64,000 bases of DNA from assembly GCA_029255685.2 (NCBI GenBank), contig CM055318.2, forward strand, positions 27,702,001 through 27,766,000. Direction: 5' to 3'. This document shows, in pieces, positions 49,301 through 59,488 of this stretch. The DNA is from Silene conica (Eukaryota > Streptophyta > Magnoliopsida > Caryophyllales > Caryophyllaceae). The translations under genes were made by a program, and so were the position numbers. Under the pieces are notes generated by a model. It did not search any database and was not told the origin of the DNA. It was given only the letters and a program-made list of their open reading frames with translations. The stretch's first letter is position 1. Each line of letters starts with the position of its first letter.

Positions 49301-52138
49301 CTTTAACTTGAATCCCTCGATATCCTGCTCGTGAGCCAAAGTATTTCCCCTTTTTTTTAGAGGCATTCTCCTTGTTCTTATCACTGATCGCCTAATAACA
49401 TAAATCATATAGACTGAAAAATAGTACGAGATACTATATACATATATATATTATCATGAAATAATTTGCGTGTCTACAAAAATAGAAATATTACCTTGAA
49501 TTTTTCACTAGTGTGAGATGCCAGAAACTTGTTCCAATCATCTTGTGTAATCTGCTTATACAAGGGTGGTGGTGTCTTCTGGATAGCTCCCGTCTCATCA
49601 TACATCCACTCACGAACCAAAGTGCATTTCCATTTTCTCCATAATTCAGCCATCTTTTGGAAACACCAATCGTGACGCTCTTCAATGACATGGAAAGCAC
49701 CCTGAATTGCCATGAATTAAGGTCATTATTTATTCAACAATTTTCAAATCCAATCAAGGTCATTATTTATTCAACAAGCTTGTGCATTGTCTATCGAAAA
49801 CTAATTAGAAGGCCGTAGATAAATAGTTCTGAGTAAGTAGCAACAATGGCATTTGGCATGAGTACTGAGTAGACAAGTTATGATGCATTATCAACAAGTA
49901 GCAACAAACTCATTCACGAAAGTCAATCCAGAAAAACTAGCATTCCAGACCAAAACTAACAATCTGAATTACTAATCACAATCCTCGACTCAATGTGCAA
50001 AATGTAAGCAAATTTGTAACTTTGTAAGCAAAACTAGAACTAAAGAGCATAGACATCATTCATGAAGTAACGCGACTTTGATTCAGTCTCGGATTCTTCG
50101 TTATGGAACACGAATAAGTATCTATTTACTGTTTTGAAAACATATATACGTAGAGTCGATGCATATGAATGGTGGAAAGACGAGTATAGCTGTTTTACAA
50201 GAATCTACGGCAACATTAAAAATGATATACACGGACTATCAGACCCATAAAAAAACCTGAACACGGACTAAAACAGACTATGTATCTTTGCTGGCTGCTA
50301 TGTAAACAAAGTTGCAGGCTTAGATTTGGAAGGAGTTGCTGAACGGTTTCCTAAAGGTCTCAAATTTGGATCAAAATTCAGGTTTCTCTCTCACACTCTC
50401 TCAAATTTGGGTCTGATGCAGTCTGTACAGTCCAAGAGCATTCTGCTGCAAACTCCCTTCCACATATTCCCTGATCCCATGGCTGATTACTAGCCTGCCC
50501 AAGGACAAACCAGCAGCGATACGCCCCCTTAAAAAGACGCACCTGACCTGCAGCCACAGTCCCTGCCCTATTAATATTGCAGCCACAGTCCCTACAACAA
50601 CGAACAACGACCTCTGCACGAAAACAGAATATCACAGCCATAGAAGACGTTTCTTTTATCATACAATCATCAGTCATCAGTCACCTTACTCTCTGTAAAT
50701 TGCCCTATTAATATTGCAGCCATAGAAGACGTTTCTTTTATCATACAATCATCAGTCACCTTACTCTCTGTAATTTAGCTCTATTGAAATATTGATTTGT
50801 TATTTCAGTGCAATACATTTTAGAGGAGAAAAAAGGAAGTTGGAAGTTGGGTCTCCTAATGATTGAGCATTGCATTACAGAGAGACACAGGAGAGTTAGG
50901 AAGGCCGAAGAAGTTAGAAGAGAAATGAAGTAAATTGGAACAGGAGTAGGGGGTATTATATATGAAAATTAATCGTCAAATAAAGCCATAACTCAGGAGA
51001 AATATTGACAGTTGTTGGTTTGCACAAAACCTAGGATCCTCGTATTGGTTTTCAAAAAGCATTATAGTCTTCACACAATCAGGAAATCTAAAACATCGTT
51101 GTAACTGGTAAATTTCTTGATCCGTGATAAACTAGAGTACGAGCGGGAACTTCATCGTCATCATAGACAGTGCCTTAGGGTGTTCAGGGGTGTGTAGGTG
51201 GGTGAGGGATTTTGATATATTATTTGTTACATGTCAAGGCTAGATAAAGGATACTTTCTGCTCCAATGGAAATCAGAAAATTGCTTGTAGGAATTAGCAG
51301 AAAAATTGTATTATTGGTCATAACTACATGAAGCTCAAAGTACTACCATGTACTTGAAAGGAAGTGAATTGCTTGTGGTAAATCATGTACCTCTGCGGTG
51401 TGTATATATTCTTGTGATGACATGGGTTTCTACCCCACCTTTTTGTGCTATGTAGTGTATGGTTCAAACTTTTAGATACTCTGTTTTACTAGCATTTGAT
51501 TTACTAGCATGATCCTTTCATGCTTCAAGTTAAATCCTATCAATTATCAGCTATCAACTAGTAACTATCTGTTTTTGCTAAGAAATTCTATCTGTTTTTG
51601 CTAATAAGAAATTTATATCAAGGTATGTTTTTGCTAAGAAATTCTATGAACTATCAACTATCTGTTTGTTCCTAAAATTCATGAAACAAATGTTTACCTT
51701 GTTCAGTTGGTAAAATTACTAATACTTTATTGAAATAATAAGAGGATCATTATATAGGCCTTATATCTGTACAACCCACATTCATAAAATTTAGAACATG
51801 AAACAAAAAAAACTTAGAACATGGTTAAAATAACATACCGTCAGTTCACTCAGCATAAGGTTCAACGTCGGTTGATCCACATCCTCCCAACTCTCCAGTG
51901 CGGGACTAACATTCCCCCGAACAGTCACGCCTATCCATGAACTAAACTTAGATGCATATTTTCCTGTCGGCAATTTATCTTCGTTGTCCCACTCAAGTTG
52001 TATGGGTTGTTTCTCTTTAATAGCTCTTGCAGCCATATCTAAAACAGTTCGGCCCCTGTGAGAAGATATCCCCTTCTTTCCGCTTGCATCCTCAACAGAG
52101 TTGTTCTTTCGACTTCTTTTACGTTTTTGCGGGCCCAT
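46305..52138 (-). CDS. CACTA-3 second gene with C-terminal Ulp1-like protease domain
   Basis: I infer exons on the minus strand at 51839-52138, 49495-49701, 49299-49391, 49084-49209, 48520-48968, 48295-48426, 47939-48208, 47532-47854, 47239-47424, 47015-47122, 46706-46781, 46525-46623 and about 46305-46399, nearly all with GT/AG ends and consistent phase; about 820 codons. The N-terminal part is basic (GPQKRKRSRK) and DNA-binding-like. The C-terminal part has the cysteine-peptidase C48 (Ulp1) pattern: HWMLGVINP (His), VYWCDP (Asp), GSVLCGYYICRYM (Cys). Such fusions are known in plant CACTA and MULE elements. Exon 48520-48968 is 449 bases: a frame break lies at a run of six T (48811-48816), so this copy is disrupted or the run is miscalled. 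The last junction is uncertain. Confidence 0.75.
50340..50780. repeat. Intron of CACTA-3 second gene with ~80-bp duplication
   Basis: ATTGCAGCCATAGAAGACG and the following bases to CTTACTCTCTGTAA occur twice (about 50624-50697 and 50713-50775). The whole 49702-51838 stretch is the first intron by my model and shows no domain. The frames near 50378-50677 are Cys-rich but not convincing. Confidence 0.6.
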
Positions 52139-52415
52139 TGTTCAACTGTAAAAAAAAAAAACAGGGATAGCAAGTCAGAACAGGGAAAGCAAGTCACAAC
52201 AGGGAAAGCAAGTCACTGGAACATGCAAGATAGGAAAGCATATAAGAAATGTAGATGAGGAATGCTTCTGATGAAAAGCGGTAAAATGTGAGAAATTATA
52301 TTAAAACATCAATAATGGAGCCAATTACAAGAATTTCAGCAGATGATGTACATACAACAAGTCTCATACTGCCACTAAGCAAAAATAAACAACCAAGAAA
52401 ACTAAATTATTCTAT

Positions 52416-52418
52416 ATG

Positions 52419-52478
<60 letters not shown>

Positions 52479-52578
52479 GGAGTGAAGCGCTGCTTGGACT
52501 GAAGCGTTGCTTGGACTGTAGCGTTGCTTGGACTGAAGTCAGGTCGTTGCTGCCCATAGTAAAAAAAAGGAAAAGCAT

Positions 52579-52611
<33 letters not shown>

Positions 52612-52624
52612 GTAATAATATAAT

Positions 52625-52657
<33 letters not shown>
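52416..52657. repeat. AAT microsatellites between the two CACTA-3 genes
   Basis: Two AAT runs (about 52421-52477 and 52579-52657) flank three copies of GCGTTGCTTGGACTG-like text. They sit just downstream of the transposase stop codon, in the region separating the two genes. Confidence 0.9.
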
Positions 52658-52659
<2 letters not shown>

Positions 52660-52676
52660 TAATAAATCGTACCTAA

Positions 52677-55600
52677 TCATGCGTCAAAACCGCGAGGGCG
52701 TTTTTTAGAAGAAGACTCGGTATTGGTCCATATCCCTTCGTCATGGTCATCACGAACATATAAACTAGAAGGCTCGAATATATCCGTATCATCTAAATGT
52801 GGTACACGAGGATCAAAGCCCTCAAATACCACATCGTCATCGCAACTATCCATTGTGGTCTTACTTCTTACAGATAGCACAACTGACCACTTTTTATCCG
52901 ATGGATCGGTGACATAAAATACTTGTTTCGCTTGTGTCCCTATAATAAAAGGATCCTCCTTATGACCAAATTTATTAAGATTTACTAAGGTGAATCCTAG
53001 TTCATCCTTGCGAACTCCACTAGTAGTTTCAATCCACTTGCATCCAAATATAGGTATTAGAAAATCTGTGTAATCTAACTCCCAAATCTCTTCAATGAAT
53101 CCATAATAATGCATTTGACTTAAAACTGGTTTCTTATCTTTCGAACTAGCAAAATGCATGCCTTCTGCCTCTACACTAACACCACTATTTTGCATCGTGC
53201 TCATGTCATCTTGCCCACGAGTGTAAAAGGTGGATCCATTAACGGCATAACCAGTATAAGACGATGCAAAAGTCTTAGGCCCAAAACAAAGCCTCTGTAA
53301 TCTAGAAGAAATATACTCAGGATATTGTTGCAAGTCTTCTATAACTCGACCCTTGAACCAAACTCTGAAAGTCTTATTGTGCTCACTTGCGATCCACATC
53401 TCTGATTTATTTCGATGCTTCGCCTTCAACAATGCCTTGTGTTCCTCAATGTACGGCTGTACCTCATCCTCGTTATGAAGAACATATGTATGTGCTATAT
53501 GCCATTTCTCAGTTGCCATATCTAGACGAACATGACCCCTAAGACCTTTGCCCATCATCCACTCACTGTGCCTATTCTTAGGAATCCCAGGTAGCTCAGA
53601 ATCTGACAAGTGTGCATAGCAATAAAAAAGTGCTTCATCCGTGATTGCACGCTCAGCAATAGACCCTTCAGGACGATATCTATTAGATGTATAATCCTTA
53701 TACACTTTCATCAATCTCTCAAAAGGATATTGATACCTTAGATAAACTGGACCAAGGTATTTGATTTCTCTAACCAAGTGTACAGTTAAATGCACCATTA
53801 TTGTGAAAAATGAAGGAGGAAAGTACATTTCCAATTGACAAAGAGAAGTGACAATTAGTTTTTGCAAAGACTCCAACTCCTTGGGATCTAACACTTTATT
53901 GCATATGGCATTGAAGAAAAAGCAAAACCTACTTATGGCGAATCGAACTTTTTTAGGTAAAATCGAACGTATAGCCACTGGTAGTAGTTGTTGCATCAAA
54001 GTATGACAATCATGAGACTTTAAACCAACAAGCTTAAGATCTGTCATTGATACTAGGCTGTTGATATTGGAAGAATATCCCTCCGGCACTTTAACACTAC
54101 TTAAGCACTCACAAAACTCTGTTTTCTCCTTTCTTGAAAGTGTATGAGCAGCCGGAGGCAAATAATATCGTGTTCCTTTCTTTTCTGGTGCCAACTCAGG
54201 TCTGATTTTCATATCCACCATGTCCATCCTAGCTGATGTGTTGTCTTTTGACTTATTCGGAACATTCAGAAGAGTGTTGATTATATTGTCACACACATTT
54301 TTCTCAATATGCATAACATCTAAGCAATATCTTATAGAAAGGTCACGCCAATATGGAAGTTTTTCAAAAAGAGGAGACATCTTCTTATATCCCCGAGACG
54401 CTAATTTAGAACCCTTCTTCCCATAAGTTATCTCAATTTTTTTCACTCTTTCATATACTTCATGACCGGTTAATATCTTAGGAGGAGATCGATGTTCAGG
54501 TTTTCCATTGAATGGTTTTTGTAGCTTACGATATGAATGATCAGGGTCCAAGAACCTACGGTATCCCAAGTACGCTTGCTTACGAGAAAACTTCAAATAA
54601 CAAGAATCGACATCTTCTCCACACAAGGGGCAAGCCTCTTTCCCGTGCACAGTGTGTCCAGATAGATTACCATACGCAGGAAAGTCAGAAATAGTACATA
54701 GTAACATTGCTTTCAAATTGAAATAACTATTCTGGTAGGCATCAAACACTCGTATCCCTTCATCCCACAACAATCTCAAATCGTCAAGAAGAGGCTCTAA
54801 GTAGACATCTATATCATTACCAGGTTCTTTAGGACCAGAAATCAATAAAGACAACATCAAATATTTTCGTTTCATGCAAAGATATGGAGGCAAATTGTAA
54901 ATAGCTAAAAACACCGGCCAAGTACTATGTTGACTACTCAAATTTCCAAAGGGATTCATCCCATCAGTGGAGAGTGCAAGGCGGAGATTTCTGGGTTCTT
55001 TGCCAAACTCGGGATATTTTGCATCAATAAACTTCCAGTCTTTCCCATCGGCCGGGTGTCTCAACTTCCCATCATTTGCTTTCGATGTACTATGCCATGT
55101 GAGTAATTTGGCATCATCTTTATTCGCAAATAATCGTATCAACCTAGGAATTATTGGAAAGTACCACAAAACTTTAGCTGGGATCCCCTCCTTCTTTTGA
55201 TATCGCCATTCCTTACACACTGGACAACTAGTGAGATTAGCATATCCTTTGCGATATAATATGCAATCATTGGGACATGCGTGGATTTTTTCATATTTCA
55301 TACCAATTCCCCTAAGTAGCTTCTTTGCCTCATATGTACGATCGGGAAGTACATTATTTTCGGGGAGCATGTCCTTTAATAATTTCAGGAGGTCTGTGAA
55401 ACTCTTGTCACTCCACCCATTTGTTGCTTTTAAATTATATAACTTAACAAGAGCTGCCAATTTAGTGTGCTTACAACTACTATAAAGAGGTACTTCGGAA
55501 TCTTTCAATTTCTCCAATACAACACTGGTATCCTCCAAATCATTTTCATCAAGATCCTCATCAGTTTCATCTACAATACCTTCTTGCTCATCACCTCCAA

Positions 55601-56003
55601 ACATATCTCCCCATGATTTATCCAACATATCGTCACACCCATCTCCTGCCTCAGTATTCATATTACAACCCGGATCTTCTAGTGAATTAGACTCATCGGG
55701 CTCTTCATCGTCACTCAAGCATGTTTCTCTCTCAATCTCCCCAAATTGGACATCTATTCCATCTAAATTTTGTGATTCTCCATGGAAAGTCCAACAAGTG
55801 TACTTTGGATTAAAATTTGTCTTATTTAAATGTATTCTTACATCTCCAAAGCTCATATACCTAATATTCCGGCACATATCACAAGGGCACGCCATACTAG
55901 ATTTGTCTTTCACGTTCTTTATTACGAAGTCATAAAATTCAGCTAACCCGGCATCATATTCTACTTCGCCCTTTTTCCCATTAATCATCCAAGTACGAGC
56001 CAT
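52677..56003 (-). CDS. TNP2-type CACTA transposase, full length (1,108 aa)
   Basis: This is the catalytic transposase of En/Spm elements, which acts in the nucleus to cut CACTA ends. Domains in order: N-terminal transposase-associated domain (about 1-75, with CPCDMCRN); an acidic stretch (about 85-160); the Transposase_21 core (about 215-500, with HACPNDCILYRK, CPVCKEWRY, LSTDGMNPFGN, CPLCGED); a DUF4218 region (about 640-760, with LKSHDCHTLMQQLLP and KYLGPVYLRYQYPFERLM); and a DUF4216 region (about 950-1035, with YYGFIEEIWELDY). It is one uninterrupted frame with the length usual for the family. The start MARTWMING matches relatives. It could be functional. The second gene lies downstream on the same strand. 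Confidence 0.95.
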   Translation of the reverse strand: MARTWMINGKKGEVEYDAGLAEFYDFVIKNVKDKSSMACPCDMCRNIRYMSFGDVRIHLNKTNFNPKYTCWTFHGESQNLDGIDVQFGEIERETCLSDDEEPDESNSLEDPGCNMNTEAGDGCDDMLDKSWGDMFGGDEQEGIVDETDEDLDENDLEDTSVVLEKLKDSEVPLYSSCKHTKLAALVKLYNLKATNGWSDKSFTDLLKLLKDMLPENNVLPDRTYEAKKLLRGIGMKYEKIHACPNDCILYRKGYANLTSCPVCKEWRYQKKEGIPAKVLWYFPIIPRLIRLFANKDDAKLLTWHSTSKANDGKLRHPADGKDWKFIDAKYPEFGKEPRNLRLALSTDGMNPFGNLSSQHSTWPVFLAIYNLPPYLCMKRKYLMLSLLISGPKEPGNDIDVYLEPLLDDLRLLWDEGIRVFDAYQNSYFNLKAMLLCTISDFPAYGNLSGHTVHGKEACPLCGEDVDSCYLKFSRKQAYLGYRRFLDPDHSYRKLQKPFNGKPEHRSPPKILTGHEVYERVKKIEITYGKKGSKLASRGYKKMSPLFEKLPYWRDLSIRYCLDVMHIEKNVCDNIINTLLNVPNKSKDNTSARMDMVDMKIRPELAPEKKGTRYYLPPAAHTLSRKEKTEFCECLSSVKVPEGYSSNINSLVSMTDLKLVGLKSHDCHTLMQQLLPVAIRSILPKKVRFAISRFCFFFNAICNKVLDPKELESLQKLIVTSLCQLEMYFPPSFFTIMVHLTVHLVREIKYLGPVYLRYQYPFERLMKVYKDYTSNRYRPEGSIAERAITDEALFYCYAHLSDSELPGIPKNRHSEWMMGKGLRGHVRLDMATEKWHIAHTYVLHNEDEVQPYIEEHKALLKAKHRNKSEMWIASEHNKTFRVWFKGRVIEDLQQYPEYISSRLQRLCFGPKTFASSYTGYAVNGSTFYTRGQDDMSTMQNSGVSVEAEGMHFASSKDKKPVLSQMHYYGFIEEIWELDYTDFLIPIFGCKWIETTSGVRKDELGFTLVNLNKFGHKEDPFIIGTQAKQVFYVTDPSDKKWSVVLSVRSKTTMDSCDDDVVFEGFDPRVPHLDDTDIFEPSSLYVRDDHDEGIWTNTESSSKKRPRGFDA

Positions 56004-57354
56004 ATTCGGCTACATAATTACAACACATAATTCAATTATTAAATTCATAATTCAATTATTAACGATAATAATACTAATAGCAATAATAATACTAATAGTA
56101 ATAATATCACTAATGTTAAAAACAACAATAAAAGGACGATATTAATACATGACCCGTCACACACACACACACTGTTATTCGTTTTCCAGCAACTCAAACG
56201 ACCCGTGTGACACCCTCTGCAACCCCCTCTCTAGCGGCTACCACCACTAACCTAACCATGACCCGACACCACCCTAGACACTACTCAACACCCACGACTC
56301 CCTGGTGGAAAGCACCATCCTTCGAAACCACCCAAACACCATGAAAAACCGTGTAAACAGGCTGACCAGAATGTCCCTGTTTTATAATTGTTTCTGCCGC
56401 CCCTAAACAACCACTAATTAGAAACAATGGCATTTGGCATGAGTACTGATATTGATCCTAAGTCCATAGTTAAAGTATGTAACTAATACTAGACAATGCA
56501 CAACAACCAATAGTTAATTCATTAAGATAACAAACCTTACTATATGACTTAATTCCATAAATTTCATGTTGACAACAAATGAGTTTTTGCAATTTAGATT
56601 AAAACAGATGTTGAATTTAAAGCAAGTAAAAGCACTCCTCACCCGGCCACATCAGTCCAACAACTAAGAATAGTAGTAATATGACTTCATAAACGACAAT
56701 AATAGCAGCCACAAACGCAACAATAATTTTACATGCTGTAAAACAGTAGCAGCAGTAGTACTCTGGTCTGATGAACAGACCAGATAAGGGGAGGGGGGTA
56801 GCAGTAGAATTTGCAGAACATAAGTAGTAAGGTAATAGTAACCATGGGTAGCATCAACAGTTCAGAAAGTAGAGTAAAGCCGTGAGCACCTGACAGATGC
56901 GTTCAATGAGTAGTCGGGTGTGAACAAACTACATAAATTTCGAAACCCAGCAGCAGCCATAACTGTATTATTTACTAAATTTCGAAACCCACAAAAATTA
57001 CTAAATTTCGAAACCCATTCCCAACCACAACAACTCATAGGAAAAAGAAATCAAATGGTGCGAATAATTGAGGAAAAATAAGAAGAAAAATAAGAAGAAA
57101 TCTGGTAATTCGAATAATTGAGGAAAAATAAGAAAACAAGAGTAAAGGAGAAAGAGGGCGTACGAATTATCGATACTTGCTTCAGTTGCTTCGAAAAGTC
57201 GTAGTACAGTATTAGTGCTTCAGTTGCTTCGAAAACAAGAGTGAAGGAGAAGCTATGGCTGCTGGGATTATTGTATCGTCGTCTTTGTAATTGTGTTTGA
57301 GAGCAGGTTTTCAAAAACTGACTTTGTATACTGTTCTATTGTGAATTTGTTTCG
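56004..57354. other. Upstream region of the CACTA-3 transposase
   Basis: It lies between the transposase start and the right subterminal repeats, and should contain the promoter and untranslated leader. AC and AAT microsatellites and CAGCAG-rich text are visible, plus two copies of GAATAATTGAGGAAAAATAAGA near 57060-57130. I recognise no gene; the frame at 57051-57314 is not convincing. Confidence 0.7.
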
Positions 57355-57359
57355 AATTA

Positions 57360-57730
57360 GGAAAGACAAAAGAGACCGGTTCACAAAAACAACCGTGCTC
57401 TTTGAATACAAAAGAGAACGGTTAAATTATGAAAGACAAAAGAGACCGGTTAAGAATAACAACCGTGCTCTTTGCCTCTTTGTGAAATTATGAAAGACCA
57501 AAGATAACGGTTAGAAAGTGAACCGTCTTGGTTTCTTTTCATGAGTATTAAAGAGGACGGTTAGTAACTAAACCGTCTTGGTTGTTTAAAGAAGAGCACG
57601 GTTAAGTTTTTAACCCGTTCTCTTTGGTTTTTTTAAAACCTATAAAGACGGTCATTTTATAGAACCGTCTTCTATTTCTGTATTAAAAACTCCCGCCCAA
57701 TTATTGTGACAAATTAAGACGGTTCCGCAA
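57360..57730. repeat. Right subterminal repeats of CACTA-3
   Basis: AAAGAGACCGGTT, ACCGTGCTCTTTG, GAACCGTCTTGG and GACGGTT words alternate in both orientations, matching the words at 45600-46045. Confidence 0.9.
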
Positions 57731-57760
57731 AATTTCGTTCTTTAATCCCCGTCTCATTTT

Positions 57761-59374
57761 ATAGTGTTTCTTGATGTTTTTCGCGTGTTTGAATTTTAGG
57801 GAACTTGGGTGCCCAGCCGGTAGGTCGGCTGCCTGCAGACCGACTGGGAGCCCCTTCTTATAGAGATTTGCGTAAAAGAATTTATGGGATTTGGTTCCCC
57901 AGCCGGTATGCGTTAACATGTCGCCTCTGAGCCCTATATGTGTATGTTTGTCATGTATGGGGGTATGCGTTGAGATGTCGCCTCTGAGACCTATACGTGT
58001 ATGATTGTCGTGTCTGGGGTATGCGTTGAGATGTCGCCTCTGAGCCCAGACATGTTTGAGTGATCGCGTCGGAACATGCCTTAAGTTGGCCTCTGAGTCT
58101 GACGAGTAGAGCAGCTGCACAACGGGGCAGTCAGGATGTAATACCTTACCCGGAGTGCATATGTTGATGCTAGGACATGCCTTAAGCTGGCCTCTGAGTC
58201 TAGTGTCTTGTGATGCAGTAAAGGGACATGCCTTAAGTTGGCCTCTGAGTTCTGTACTTATTGGGTGCTAGTCCATACGTTGAGTTGTCGCCTCTGAGTC
58301 TAGTGTCTTGTTGATTAGCAGGTCTATGCCTTAAGTTGGCCTCTGAGTTCTTGCTTGTGAATTTGGTATCTAGGTTATGCGTTAAGATGTCGCCTCTGAA
58401 CCTTTATACTTGCTGAATGTTTGGTATCTAGGTTATGCGTTAAGATGTCGCCTCTGAACCTTATACTTGTTGAATATTTTTGTATCAAGGTCTTGTTGGG
58501 GCTGGTGTCCTTGACAATTAAGTACAATGACTTATTAAATCTCTTTAAGGATCACAAGGGCATACTTCTGTATTATTACCAGTTGATCCACGTTTATCAA
58601 TAACGGTTGGCTTGCTAGATAAGTTTGACGTTATTGTCATACGGATGGCGGTGGTCAACTGGTCCCTATACGTCACACCTATAGGACACGTTTGAGAGAT
58701 GTGAAGGTATGAAAATACAGTCACATTTTGCCGGATATGACTAAACAGTTAGTCAGAGGTATTGACTATTAAATTAGTAAATAAGATGTTGAGATTATTA
58801 TTTAATACGGATTAAATAATTTTAGCTAATACGGATTACATGATTAATTCGTAAATTAAATATAAACGGTTATATTTAATTAAATATTGTATTCGCGTAT
58901 TAATATAAACAGTTATATTAATTTGGGTAATTATACAATATCGTATTTTATCAGACCGTTATTAATATCTGATAACATGTTACGATTTATAATTAAAATA
59001 CCGCGAACAACTTAAAGCTAAATGGGTCGAATCACGCATTGGAATAAGGTAAGAGTGGAAAGCCCACTCCTACCCTATGTCCAATTTCGGCCGGCCATGT
59101 GTAGTATATAAGGAGAGTCCTTCTCCTTATATCCACTACTCTTGTTGCACTGTAAAATAATCTCAGGGTAAAATTAGGGTTTGAGAGCATTCTTCTCCCA
59201 AAACCTCAGATCTCACATCTAAAACCTCAAGGGCTCTCCCTATATTGCAAGGCAATTGGAGAGGATTTCTAGCACACGCGGCCACGTCTCAAACTAAGTC
59301 TTGGGTGCAAGTTATAGGAGGGAATTTGCAATAATTCCTGTTCTTAGGCCTTTTGCGCGAGGACTAAAGGTTGT
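57761..59374. repeat. Right copy of 1,614-bp direct duplication
   Basis: It is the same sequence as 43976-45589. The first six bases ATAGTG are shared with the right terminus of CACTA-3 (57762-57766 TAGTG), and the segment then holds LTR K (57767-58493) and copia F LTR sequence (58494-59374). It preserves an uninterrupted site AAAGGTTGT|ACTTC at 59374/59375, which corresponds to the CACTA-3 left junction. Confidence 0.95.
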
Positions 59375-59474
59375 ACTTCTTTTCTCATATTTTTAATCTT
59401 ATGACGATATTCACAATTGCATATTTCATTATAATCCTGCAAATTTGGGGTGAATACGCGTTTTATTCCCCACA
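58494..59474 (+). repeat. 5' LTR of copia F
   Basis: It starts TGTTGGGGCTGGTGTCC and ends TTCCCCACA. It contains TATATAAGG (59105 on), and conserved phrases GGTCCCTATACGTCACACC and CTTGGGTGCAAGTTATAGGAGG. A truncated duplicate lies at 44709-45589. Confidence 0.95.
59105..59132 (+). promoter_or_regulatory. TATA box inside a perfect inverted repeat
   Basis: TATATAA (59105-59111) overlaps the left arm of ATATAAGGAGA/TCTCCTTATAT (59106-59116; 59122-59132) with a five-base centre GTCCT. The position fits an LTR core promoter, and the transcript start would fall at or just after the hairpin. Confidence 0.6.
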
Positions 59475-59476
59475 AG

Positions 59477-59488
59477 TGGTATCAGAGC
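59477..59488 (+). other. Primer binding site of copia F (tRNA-iMet)
   Basis: TGGTATCAGAGC begins two bases after the LTR end CCCCACA, as in copia B. Confidence 0.95.

Larger units (their letters stand above)
45590..57766 (-). mobile_element. Two-gene CACTA/En-Spm transposon (CACTA-3), 12.2 kb
   Basis: The left end CACTACTACAAAATATCGA and the reverse-complemented right end CACTATAAAATGAGACGG share the CACTA terminus and an A-rich continuation. Subterminal GAGCACGGTT / AACCGTGCTC and GACGGTT words crowd both ends. It carries a full TNP2-type transposase (52677-56003) and a multi-exon second gene with a Ulp1-type C terminus (46305-52138), both on the minus strand. Expected 3-bp duplications are absent (TGT left, TTT right) because of the flanking 1,614-bp duplication. 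Confidence 0.93.

Noticed and set aside
50378..50677. Cys-rich 99-aa minus-strand frame
   Set aside because: It falls in the large first intron of the CACTA-3 second gene and includes tandemly duplicated sequence; no family recognised.
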